DNA of 64,000 nucleotides, taken from contig OV050030.1 in assembly GCA_920105625.2 (NCBI GenBank), forward strand, positions 215,062,325 to 215,126,324, read 5' to 3'. The translations under genes were made by a program, and so were the position numbers. The notes below the pieces were generated by a model that made no database searches, was not told where the DNA came from, and worked only from the letters and a program-made list of their open reading frames with translations. This document shows positions 49,190-61,166 of the stretch, piece by piece. The DNA comes from Clusia tigrina. Taxonomy: Eukaryota; Arthropoda; Insecta; Diptera; Clusiidae. Position 1 is the stretch's first letter, and each line of letters starts with the position of its first letter.

Positions 49190-51185
49190 TAAGTACTCGA
49201 GCATCTTATCAATTCAAGCTATCGCTCATAGCTATGCTACCCTTGAGTCCCAAATCAAACACTGGTAAAACTTCAAATGGCGATAACGTCTTTACGGTGC
49301 GTCCTATACCTATCAAAGTATGCAACATTCAAATGCTTGTAACTTTTTACTGGAGCTTAATAAAATCTTGAAATTTTGTGAGAATAAAGTACTCGAGCCT
49401 CTTATCAATTGAAGCTATCGCTCCTAGCTATGCTACCCTTGAGTCCCAAATCAAACACTGATAAAACTTCAAATGACCCTAACTTCTATACGGTGCATCC
49501 TACACCTATCAAATTTTGCAACAATCAAATGCTTGTAACTTTTTACTGGAGAGTCATAAAACCTTGAAATTTGGTGACAATAAAGTACTCGAGCATCTTA
49601 TCAATTCAAGCTATCGCTCATAGCTATGCTAACCTTGAGTCTCAAATCAAACACTGATAAAACTTCAAATGGCCCTAATTTCTATACGGTGCGTCCTATA
49701 CCTATCAGAGTTTGCAACAATAAAATGCTTGTAACTTTTTACTGGAGCTTAATAAAATCTTGAAATTTTGTGACAATAAAGTACTCGAGCCTCTTAACAA
49801 TTTAAGCTATAACTCATAGCCATGCTACCCTTGAGTCCCAAATCAACCACTGATAAAACTTCAAATGACCCTAACTTCTATACGGTGCGTCCCACACCTA
49901 TAAAGGTTTGCAACAATCAAATGCTTGCCAGTTTTTACTGGAGCGTCATAAAACCTTCAAATTTTGTGACAATAAAGAACTCGAGCCTCTGTCAATTTAA
50001 GCTATCGCTCATAGCTATGCTACCCTTCAGTCCCAAATCAAACACTGATAAAACTTAAAATGGCCTCACTTCTATACGATGCGTCCTATACCTATCAAAG
50101 TTTTCAACAATCAAATGTTTGTAACTTTTTATTGGAGCGTAATAAAGTCTTGAAATTTTGTGACAATAAAGTAGTCGAGCCTCTTGTCAATTTAAGGTAT
50201 CGCTGATAGCTATGCTAGCCTTGAGTCCCAAATCAAAGACTGATAAAACTTTAAATGGCCCTAACTTCTATACGGTGCGATCTATAACTATCAAAGTAAG
50301 CAATATTCAAATGCTTGTAACTTTTTACTGGAGCTTAATAAAATTTTGAAATTTTGTGAGAATAAAGTACTCGAGCCTCTTATCAATTTAAGCTATCGCT
50401 CATAGCTATGCTACCCTTGAGTCCCAAATCAAACACTGATAAAACTTCAAATGGCCCTAACTAATATACGGTGCATCCTACACCTATCAAAGTTTGCAAC
50501 AATCAAATGCTTGTAACGTTTTACTGGAGCGTCGTAAAACCTTGAAATTTGGTGACAATAAAGTACTCGAGCCTCTTATCAATTCAAGTTATCGCTCATA
50601 GCTATGCTACCCTTGAGTCCCAAATCAAACACAGGTAAAGCTTCAAATGACTCTAACTTCTATACGATGCGTCCCACACCTACAAAAGTTTGCAACAATC
50701 AAATGCTTGCCAGTTTTTACTGGAGCGTCATAAAACCTTGAAATTCTGTGACAATAAAGTACTCGAGCCTCTTGTCAATTTAAGCTATCGCTCATAGCTA
50801 TGCTACCCTCGAGTCCCAAATCAAACACTGATAAACTTCAAATGGGCCTAACTTCTAGACGGTGCGTCCTATACCTATCAAAGTTTGCAACAATCAAATG
50901 CTTGTAACTATTTACTGGAGCGTTATAAAACCTTGAAATTTGGTGACAATAAAGTTCTCGAGCCTCTTATCAATTCAAGTTATCGCTCATAGCTATGCTA
51001 CCCTTGAGTCCCAAATCAAACACTGATTGAAATTCAAATGGCCCTAACTTCTATACGGTGCGATCTATACCTATCAAAGTATGCAACATTCAAATGCTTG
51101 TAACCTTTTACTGGAGCTTAATAAAATCTTGAAATTTTGTGACAATAAAGTACTCGAGCCTCTTATCAATTTAAGCTATCGCTCA
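49190..51185 (+). repeat. Beta 12-monomer HOR, plus copy 2
   Basis: This is the partner of plus copy 1 at an offset of 2349 bp. Its TTCAGTCCC variant at 50026 pairs with the minus-block variant at 34973 (sum 85005), and CTGATTGAAATTC near 51023 pairs with 33971. Orthology across the palindrome is therefore copy by copy. Confidence 0.83.
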
Positions 51186-52349
51186 TAGCTATGCTACCCT
51201 TGAGTCCCAAATCAAACACTGATAAAACTTCAAATGGCTCTTACTTCTATATGGTGCGTCCTATACTTATCAAAGTTTGCAACAATCAAATGTTTGTAAC
51301 TTTTTACTGGAGCTTAATAAAATCTTGAAATTTTGTGACAATAAAGTACTCGAGCCTCTTGTCAATTTAAGCTATCCCTCATAGCTATGCTACTCTTGAG
51401 TACCAAATCAAACACTGATAAAAATTCAAATGGCCCTAACTTCTATACGGTGCGTCCGACACCTATAAAAGTTTGCAACAATCAAATGCTTGCAAGTTTT
51501 TACTGGAGCGTCATAACACCTTGAAATTTTGTGACAGTAAAGTACTCGAGCCTCTTATTAATTTAAGCTATTGCTCATAGCTATGCTACACTCGAGTCCC
51601 AACTCAAACACTGATAAAACTGCAAATGGTCCTAACTTCTATACGGTGCGTCCTACACCTATCAAAGTTTGCAACAATTAAATGCTTGTAACTTTTTACT
51701 GGAGAGTCATAAAACCTTGAAATTTGGTGACAATAAAGTACTCGAGCCTCTTATCAATTTAAGCTATCGCTCATAGCTATGCTACCCTTGAGTCCCAAAT
51801 CAAACACTAATAAAACTTAAAATGGCCCTTACGGTGCGTCCTATACCTATCAAAGTTTGCAACAATCAAATGCTTGTAACTTTTTGCTGGAGCGTCATAA
51901 AATCTTGAAATTTTGTGACAATAAAGTACTCGAGCCTCTTATCAATTTAAGCTATCGCTCATAGCTATGCTACCCTTGAGTCCCAAATCAAACACTGATA
52001 AAACTTAAAATGGCCTCACTTTTATACGATGCGTCCTATACCTATCAAAGTTTTCAACAATCTAATGCTTGTAACTTCTTATTGGAGTGTAATAAAGTCT
52101 TGAAATTTTGTGACAATAAAGTAGTCGAGCATCTTGTCAATTTAAGGTATCGCTCATAGCTATGCTAGCCTTGAGTCCCAAATCAAAGACTGATAACACT
52201 TCAAATGGCCCTAACTTCTATACGGTGCGATCTATACCTATCAAAGTTTGCAACAATAAAATGCTTGTAACTTTTTACTGGAGCTTAATAAAATCTTGAA
52301 ATTTTGTGACAATAATGTACTTGAGCCTCTTATCAATTTAAGCTATCGC

Positions 52350-52372
52350 TCATAGCTACCCTCCAGTCCAAA
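52350..52372 (+). other. 5-bp deletion shared by both palindrome arms
   Basis: CTCATAGCTACCCTCCAG lacks five bases of the usual CATAGCTATGCTACCC. The mirrored unit at about 32640 reads CTGGAGGGTAGCTATGAG with the same loss, so the deletion predates the inverted duplication. Confidence 0.88.
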
Positions 52373-52524
52373 ATCAAACACTGAGAAAACTTCAAATGGC
52401 CCTTACTTCTATACGGTGCGTCCTACACCTATCAAAGTTTGCAACAATCAAATGCTTGTAACTTTTTACTGGAGCGTCATAAAAACTTGAAATTTGGTGA
52501 CAATAAAGTACTCGAGCCTCTTAT

Positions 52525-54083
52525 CAATTCAAGCTATCGCTCATAGTTATGCTACCATTGAGTCCCAAATCAAACACTGATAAAGCTTCAAATGGCCCTA
52601 ACTTCTATACGTTGCGTCCTATACCTATCAAAGTTTTCAATAATCAAATGCTTGTAACTTTTTATTGGAGCGTAATAAAGTCTTGAAATTTTGTGACAAT
52701 AAAGTACTCGAGCCTCTTATCAATTCAAGTTATCGCTCATAGCTATGCTACCCTTGAGTCCCAAATCAAACACTGATAAAACTGCAAATGGTCCTAACTT
52801 CTATACGGTGCGTCCTACACCTATCAAAGTTTGCAACAATCAAATGCTTGTAACTTTTTACTGGAGAGTCATAAAACCTTGAAATTTGGTGACAATAAAG
52901 TACTCGAGCCTCTTATCAATTTAAGCTATCGCTCATAGCTATGCTACCCTTGAGTCCCAAATCAAACACTGATAAAACTTCAAATGGCTCTTACTTCTAT
53001 ATGGTGCGTCCTATACTTATCAAAGTTTGCAACAATCAAATGTTTGTAACTTTTTACTGGAGCTTAATAAAATCTTGAAATTTTGTGACAATAAAGTACT
53101 CGAGCCTCTTGTCAATTTAAGCTATCCCTCATAGCTATGCTACTCTTGAGTCCCAAATCAAACACTGATAAAAATTCAAATGGCCCTAACTTCTATACGG
53201 TGCGTCCTACTCCTATAAAAGTTTGCAACAATCAAATGCTTGTAAGTTTTTACTGGAGCGTCATAACACCTTGAAATTTTGTGACAGTAAAGTACTCGAG
53301 CCTCTAATTAATTTAATCTATTGCTCATAGCTATGCTACACTCGAGTCCCAACTCAAACACTGATAAAACTGCAAATGGTCCTAACTTCTATACGGTGCG
53401 TCCTACACCTATCAAAGTTTGCAACAATCAAATGCTTGTAACTTTTTACTGGAGAGTCATAAAACCTTGAAATTTGGTGACAATAAAGTACTCGAGCCTC
53501 TTATCAATTTAAGCTATCGCTCATAGCTATGCTACCCTTGAGTCCCAAATCAAACACTGATAAAACTTAAAATGGCCCTTACGGTGCGTCCTATACCTAT
53601 CAAAGTTTGCAACAATCAAATGCTTGTAACTTTTTGCTGGAGCGTCATAAAATCTTGAAATTTTGTGACAATAAAGTACTCGAGCCTCTTATCAATTTAA
53701 GCTATCGCTCATAGCTATGCTACCCTTGAGTCCCAAATCAAATACTGATAAAACTTAAAATGGCCTCACTTCTATATGATGCGTCCTATACCTATCAAAG
53801 TTTTCAACAATCTAATGCTTGTAACTTCTTATTGGAGTGTAATAAAGTCTTGAAATTTTGTGACAATAAAGTAGTCGAGCCTCTTATCAATTCAAGTTAT
53901 CGGTCATAGCTATGCTACCCTTGAGTCCCAAATCAAACACTGATAGAACTTCAAATGGCCCTAACTTCTATACGGTGCGATCTATACCTATCAAAGTATG
54001 CAACATTCAAATGCTTGTAACTTTTTACTGGAGCTTAATAAAATCTTGAAATTTTGTGAAAATAAAGTACTCGAGCCTCTTAT
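52525..54083 (+). repeat. Eight-monomer tandem duplication, copy 1
   Basis: TCATAGTTATGCTACCATTG at 52541 recurs at 54100, and TGATAGAACTTC at 53941 recurs at 55500. The offset is 1559 bp (8 monomers minus 9). The order of 188-bp, CTGCAAATGGTCC, AACTTCTTATTGGAGTG and GGCTCTTAC units is identical in the two copies. Confidence 0.86.
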
Positions 54084-55642
54084 CAATTTAAGCTATCGCT
54101 CATAGTTATGCTACCATTGAGTCCCAAATCAAACACTGATAAAGCTTCAAATGGCCCTAACTTCTATACGTTGCGTCCTATACCTATCAAAGTTTTCAAT
54201 AATCAAATGCTTGTAACTTTTTATTGGAGCGTAATAAAGTCTTGAAATTTTGTGACAATAAAGTACTCGAGCCTCTTATCAATTCAAGTTATCGCTCATA
54301 GCTATGCTACCCTTGAGTCCCAAATCAAACACTGATAAAACTGCAAATGGTCCTAACTTCTATACGGTGCGTCCTACACCTATCAAAGTTTGCAACAATC
54401 AAATGCTTGTAACTTTTTACTGGAGAGTCATAAAACCTTGAAATTTGGTGACAATAAAGTACTCGAGCCTCTTATCAATTTAAGCTATCGCTCATAGCTA
54501 TGTTACCCTTGAGTCCCAAATCAAACACTGATAAAACTTCAAATGGCTCTTACTTCTATATGGTGCGTCCTATACTTATCAAAGTTTGCAACAATCAAAT
54601 GTTTGTAACTTTTTACTGGAGCTTAATAAAATCTTGAAATTTTGTGACAATAAAGTACTCGAGCCTCTTGTCAATTTAAGCTATCCCTCATAGCTATGCT
54701 ACTCTTGAGTCGCAAATCAAACACTGATAAAAATTCAAATGGCCCTAACTTCTATACGGTGCGTCCGACACCTATAAAAGTTTGCAACAATTAAATGCTT
54801 GCAAGTTTTTACTGGAGCGTCATAACACCTTGAAATTTTGTGACAGTAAAGTACTCGAGCCTCTTATTAATTTAAGCTATTGCTCATAGCTATGCTACAC
54901 TCGAGTCCCAACTCAAACACTGATAAAACTGCAAATGGTCCTAACTTCTATACGGTGCGTCCTACACCTATCAAAGTTTGCAACAATCAAATGCTTGTAA
55001 CTTTTTACTGGAGAGTCATAAAACCTTGAAATTTGGTGACAATAAAGTACTCGAGCCTCTTATCAATTTAAGCTATCGCTCATAGCTATGCTACCCTTGA
55101 GTCCCAAATCAAACACTGATAAAACTTAAAATGGCCCTTACGGTGCGTCCTATACCTATCAAAGTTTGCAACAATCAAATGCTTGTAACTATTTGCTGGA
55201 GCGTCATAAAATCTTGAAATTTTGTGACAATGAAGTACTCGAGCCTCTTATCAATTTAAGCTATCGCTCATAGCTATGCTACCCTTGAGTCCCAAATCAA
55301 ATACTGATAAAACTCAAAATGGCCTCACTTCTATACGATGCGTCCTATACCTATCATAGTTTTCAACAATCTAATGCTTGTAACTTCTTATTGGAGTGTA
55401 ATAAAGTCTTGAAATTTTGTGACAATAAAGTAGTCGAGCCTCTTATCAATTCAAGTTATCGGTCATAGCTATGCTACCCTTGAGTCCCAAATCAAACACT
55501 GATAGAACTTCAAATGGCCTTAACTTCTATACGGTGCGATCTATACCTATCAAAGTATGCAACATTCAAATGCTTGTAACTTTTTACTGGAGCTTAATAA
55601 AATCTTGAAATTTTGTGAAAATAAAGTACTCGAGCCTCTTAT
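54084..55642 (+). repeat. Eight-monomer tandem duplication, copy 2
   Basis: This is the second 1559-bp copy. Across it the mirror sum to the minus block jumps from 85101 to 86659, i.e. by one copy length. The left arm therefore lacks it, and it arose after the inversion or was lost there. Confidence 0.85.
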
Positions 55643-56064
55643 CAATTTAAGCTATCGCTCATAGCTATGCTACCCTTGAGTCCCAAATCAAACACTGATA
55701 AAACTTCAAATGACTCTAACTTCTATACGGTGCGTCCTATATCTATCAAAGTTTGCAACAATCAAATGTTTGTAACTTTTTACTGCAGCTTAATAAAATC
55801 TTGAAATTTTGTGACAATAAAGAACTCGAGCCTCTTGTCAATTTAAGCTACCTCTCATAGCTATGCTACCCTTGAGTCTCAAATAAAACACTGATAAAAC
55901 TTCAAATGGCCCTAACTTCTATACGGTGCGTCCGACACCTATAAAAGTTTGCAACAATCAAATGCTTGCAAGTTTTTACTGGAGCGTCATAAAACCTTGA
56001 AATTTTGTGACAATAAAGTACTCAAGCCTCCTATTAATTTAAGCTATCGCTCATAGCTATGCTA

Positions 56065-56090
56065 CCTTCGAGTCCCTAATCAAACACTGA
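56065..56090 (+). other. Point where the right arm lacks 6818 bp relative to the left arm
   Basis: Upstream units (CTCAAGCCTCC, 56022) pair with 30.6 kb at a sum of 86659. AGTCCCTAATC (56071) and GGTGTGTCCTACACC (56121) pair with 23.7-23.8 kb at a sum of 79841. The difference, 6818, equals the internal duplication offset in the minus block. Confidence 0.78.
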
Positions 56091-57839
56091 TAAAACTTCA
56101 AATGGTCCTAACTTCTATACGGTGTGTCCTACACCTATCAAAGTTTGCAACAATCAAATGCTTGTAACTTTTAACTGGAGAGTCATAAAACCTTGAAATT
56201 TGGTGACAATAAAGTACTCGAGCCTCTTATCAATTTAAGCTATCGCTCATAGCTATGCTACCCTCCAGTCCAAAATCAAACACTGAGAAAACTTCAAATG
56301 GCCCTAACTTCTATACGGTTCGTCCTATACCTATCAGAGTTTGCAACAATAAAATGCTTGTAACTTTTTACTGGAGCTTAATAAAATCTTGAAATTTTGT
56401 GACAATAAAGCACTCGAGCCTCTTAACAATTTAAGCTATAACTCATAGCTATGCTACCCTTGAGTCCCAAATCAAACACTGATAAAACTTAAAATGGCCT
56501 CACTTCTATACGATGCGTCCTATACCTATCAAAGTTTTCAACAATCAAATGTTTGTAACTTTTTATTGGAGTGTAATAAAGTCTTGAAATTTTGTGACAA
56601 TAAAGTAGTCGAGCCTCTTGTCAATTTAAGGTATCGCTCATAGCTATGCTACCATTGAGTCCCAAATCAAACACTGATAAAGCTTCAAATGACCCTAACT
56701 TCTATACGATGCGTCCTATACCTATCAAAGTTTTCAACAATCAAATGTTTGTAACTTTTTATTGGAGTGTAATAAAGTCTTGAAATTTTGTGACAATAAA
56801 ATACTCGAGCCTCTTATCAATTCAAGCTATCGCTCATAGTTATGCTACCCTTGAGTCCCAAATCAAACACTGATAGAACTTCAAATGGACCTAACTTCTA
56901 TACGGTGCGATCTATACCTATAAAAGTATGCAACATTCAAATGTTTGTAACTTTTTACTGGAGCTTAATAAAATCTTGAAATTTTGTGAGAATAAAGTAC
57001 TCGAGCCTCTTATCAATTTAAGCTATAGCTCATAGCTATGCTACCCTTGAGTCCCAAATCAAATACTGATACAACTTCAAATGGCCCTAACTTCTATACG
57101 GTGCGTCCTACACGTATCAAAGTTTGCAACAATCAAATGCTTGTAACTTTTTACTGGAGAGTCATAAAACCTTGAAATTTGGTGACAATAAAGTACTCGA
57201 GCCTCTTATCAATTCAAGCTATCGCTCATAGATATGCTACCCTTGAGTCTCAAATCAAACACTGATAAAACTTCAAATAGCCCTAACTTATATACGGTGC
57301 GTCCTATACCTATCAGAGTTTGCAACAATAAAATGCTTGTAACTTTTTACTGGAGCTTAATAAAATCTTGAAATTTTGTGACAATAAAGCACTCGAGCCT
57401 CTTAACAATTTAAGCTATAACTCATAGCTATGCTACCCTTGAGTCCCAAATCAAACACTGATAAAACTTAAAATGGCCTCACTTCTATACGATGCGTCCT
57501 ATACCTATCAAAGTTTTCAACAATCAAATGTTTGTAACTTTTTATTGGAGTGTAATAAAGTCTTGAAATTTTGTGACAATAAAGTAGTCGAGCCTCTTGT
57601 CAATTTAAGGTATCGCTCATAGCTATGCTAGCCTTGAGTCCAAAATTAAAGACTGATAAAACTTCAAATGGCCCTAACTTCTATACGGTGCGATCTATAA
57701 CTATCAAAGTAAGCAATATTCAAATGCTTGTAACTTTTTACTGGAGCTTAATAAAATCTTAAAATTTTGTGAGAATAAAGTACTCGAGCCTCTTATCAAT
57801 TTAAGCTATCGCTCATAGCTATGCTAGCCTTGAGTCCCA

Positions 57840-59795
57840 AATCAAAGACTGATAAAACTTCAAATCGCCCTAACTTCTATACGGTGCGATCTATACCTAT
57901 CAAAGTATGCAACATTCAAATGCTTGTAACTTTTTACTGGAGCTTAACAAAATCTTGAAATTTTGTGACAATAAAGTACTCGAGCCTCTTATCAATTTAA
58001 GCTATCGCTCATAGCTATGCTACCCTTGAGTCCCAAATCAAGCACTGACAAAACTTCAAATGGCCCTAACTTCTACACGGTGCGTCCTACACCTATCAAA
58101 GTTTGCAACAATCAAATGCTTGTAACTTTTTACTGGAGCGTCATAAAACCTTGAAATTTGGTGACAATAAAGTACTCGAGCCTCTTATCAATTCAAGTTA
58201 TCGCTCATAGCTATGCTACCCTTGGGTCCCAAATCAAACACTGGTAAAACTTCAAATGGCCATAACTTCTTTACGGTGCGTCCTATACCTATCAAAGTTT
58301 GCAACAATAAAATGTTTGTAACTTTTTACTGGAGATTAATAAAATCTTGAAATTTTGTGACAATAAAGTACTTGAGCCTCTTATCAATTTAAGTTATCAC
58401 CCATAGCTATGCTACCCTCGAGTCCCAAATCAAACACTGACAAAACTTCAAATGGCCCTAACTTCTATACGGTGCGTCCTACACCTATCAAAGTTTGCAA
58501 TAATCAAATGCTTGTAACTTTTTACTGGAGAGTCATAAAATCTTGAAATTTGGTGACAATAAAGTACTCGAGCCTCTTATCAATTCAAGCTTTCGCTCAT
58601 AGTTATGCTACCATTGAGTCCCAAATCAAACACTGATAAAGCTTCAAATTGCCCTAACTTCTATACGGTGCGTCCTATACCTATCAATGTTTTCAACAAT
58701 CAAATGCTTGTAACTTTTTATTGGAGCGTAATAAAGTCTTGAAATTTTGTGACAATAAAGTAGTCGAGCCTCTTGTCAATTTAAGGTATCGCTATGCTAG
58801 CCTTGAGTCCCAAATCAAAAACTGATACAACTTCAAATGGCCCTAACTTCTATACGGTGCGATCTTTACCTATCAAAGTATGCAAAATTCAAATGCTTGT
58901 AACTTTTTACTAGAGCTTAATAAAATCTTGAAATTTTCTGACAATAAAGTACTCGAGCCTCTTATCAATTTAAGCTATCGCTCATAGCTATGCTACCCTT
59001 GAGACCGAAATCAAACACTGATAAAACTTCAAATGGCCCTAACTTCTATACGGTGCGTCCTACACCTATAAAAGTTTGCAACAACCAAATGCTTGCCCGT
59101 TTTTCTGGAGCGTCATAAAACCTTGAAATTTTGTGACAATAAAGTACTCGAGCCTCTTATCAATTCAAGTTATCGCTCATAGCTATGCTACCCTTGAGTC
59201 CCAAATCAAACACTGGTAAAACTTCAAATGGCCCTAACTTCTTTGCGGTGCGTCCTATATCTATCAAAGTTTGCAACAATAAAATTCTTGTAACTTTTTA
59301 CTGGAGATTAATAAAATCTTGAAATTTTGTGACAATAAAGTACTTGAGCCTCTTATCAATTTAAGCTATCGCTCATAGCTATGCTACGCTCGCGTCCCAA
59401 ATCAAACACTGACAAAACTTAAAATGGCCCTAACTTCTATACGGTGCGTCCTACACCTATCAAAATTTGCAACAATCAAATGCTTGTAACTTTTTACTGG
59501 AGCGTCATAAAAACTTGAAATTTGGTGACAATAAAGAACTCGAGCCTCTTATCAATTCAAGCTATCGCTCATAGTTATGCTACCATTGAGTCCCAAATCA
59601 AACACTGATAAAGATTCAAATGGCCCTAACTTCTATACGTTGCGTTTTATGCCTATCAAAGTTTTCAACAATCAAATGTTTGTAACTTTTTATTGGAGCG
59701 TAATGAAGTCTTGAAATTTTGTGACAATAAAGTAGTCGAACCTCTTGTCAATTTAAGGTACCGCTCATAGCTATGCTAGCCTTGAGTCCCAAATC
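57840..59795 (+). repeat. Right-end HOR copy A (about 1950 bp, 10 monomers)
   Basis: The marker CTTGGGTCCCAAATC lies at 58223 here and at 60173 in the next copy, 1950 bp apart. The copy contains AAATCGCCCTAAC, AAGCACTGACAAAAC, GCCCGTTTTTCTGG (59095) and TGCGTTTTATGCC (59641) units. It also carries the 7-bp-shortened GGTATCGCTATGCTAG unit (58786), which the later copies lack. Confidence 0.78.
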
Positions 59796-61166
59796 AAAGA
59801 CTGATAAAACTTCAAATCGCCCTAACTTCTATACGGTGCGATCTATACCTATCAAAGTATGCAACATTCAAATGCTTGTAACTTTTTACTGGAGCTTAAT
59901 AAAATCTTGAAATTTTGTGACAATAAAGTACTCGAGCCTCTTATCAATTTAAGCTATCGCTCATAGCTATGCTGCCCTTGAGTCCCAAATCAAGCACTGA
60001 CAAAACTTCAAATGGCCCTAACTTCTACACGGTGCGTCCTACACCTATCAAAGTTTGCAACAATCAAATGCTTGTAACTTTTTACTGGAGCGTCATAAAA
60101 CCTTGAAATTTGGTGACAATAAAGTACTCGAGCCTCTTATCAATTCAAGTTATCGCTCATAGCTATGCTACCCTTGGGTCCCAAATCAAACACTGGTAAA
60201 ACTTCAAATGGCCATAACTTCTTTACGGTGCGTCCTATACCTATCAAAGTTTGCAACAATAAAATGCTTGTAACTTTTTACTGGAGATTAATAAAATCTT
60301 GAAATTTTGTGACAAGAAAGTACTTGAGCCTCTTATCAATTTAAGCTATCGCTCATAGCTATGCTACCCTTGAGTCCGAAATCAAACACTGATAAAACTT
60401 CAAATGGCCCTAACTTCTATACGGTGCGTCCTACACCTATAAAAGTTTGCAACAATCAAATGCTTGCCCGTTTTTCTGGAGCGTCATAAAACCTTGAAAT
60501 TTTGTGACAATAAAGTACTCGAGCCTCTTATCAATTCAAGTTATCGCTCATAGCTATGCTACCCTTGAGTCCCAAATCAAACACTGGTAAAACTTCAAAT
60601 GGCCATAACTTCTTTGCGGTGCGTCCTATACCTATCAAAGTTTGCAACAATAAAATTCTTGTAACTTTTTACTGGAGATTAATAAAATCTTGAAATTTTG
60701 TGACAATAAAGTACTTGAGCCTCTTATCAATTTAAGCTATCGCTCATAGCTATGCTACGCTCGCGTCCCAAATCAAACACTTACAAAACTTAAAATGGCC
60801 CTAACTTCTATACGGTGCGTCCTACACCTATCAAAATTTGCAACAATCAAATGCTTGTAACTTTTTACTGGAGCGTCATAAAAACTTGAAATTTGGTGAC
60901 AATAAAGAACTCGAGCCTCTTATCAATTCAAGCTATCGCTCATAGTTATGCTACCATTGAGTCCCAAATCAAACACTGATAAAGATTCAAATGGCCCTAA
61001 CTTCTATACGTTGCGTTTTATGCCTATCAAAGTTTTCAACAATCAAATGTTTGTAACTTTTTATTGGAGCGTAATGAAGTCTTGAAATTTTGTGACAATA
61101 AAGTAGTCGAACCTCTTGTCAATTTAAGGTACCGCTCATAGCTATGCTAGCCTTGAGTCCCAAATC
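59796..61166 (+). repeat. Right-end HOR copy B (1371 bp, 7 monomers)
   Basis: GCTTGCCCGTTTTTC occurs at 59091, 60462 and 61833, and TGCGTTTTATGCC at 59641 and 61012, all 1371 bp apart. The copy is close to identical to the start of copy C by eye. Confidence 0.84.

Noticed and set aside
57160..57600. Possible promoter-like A/T-rich stretches in the monomer (for example TTAATAAAATC)
   Set aside because: They occur in hundreds of units as part of the repeat and have no associated gene, so they are not evidence of a specific regulatory site.
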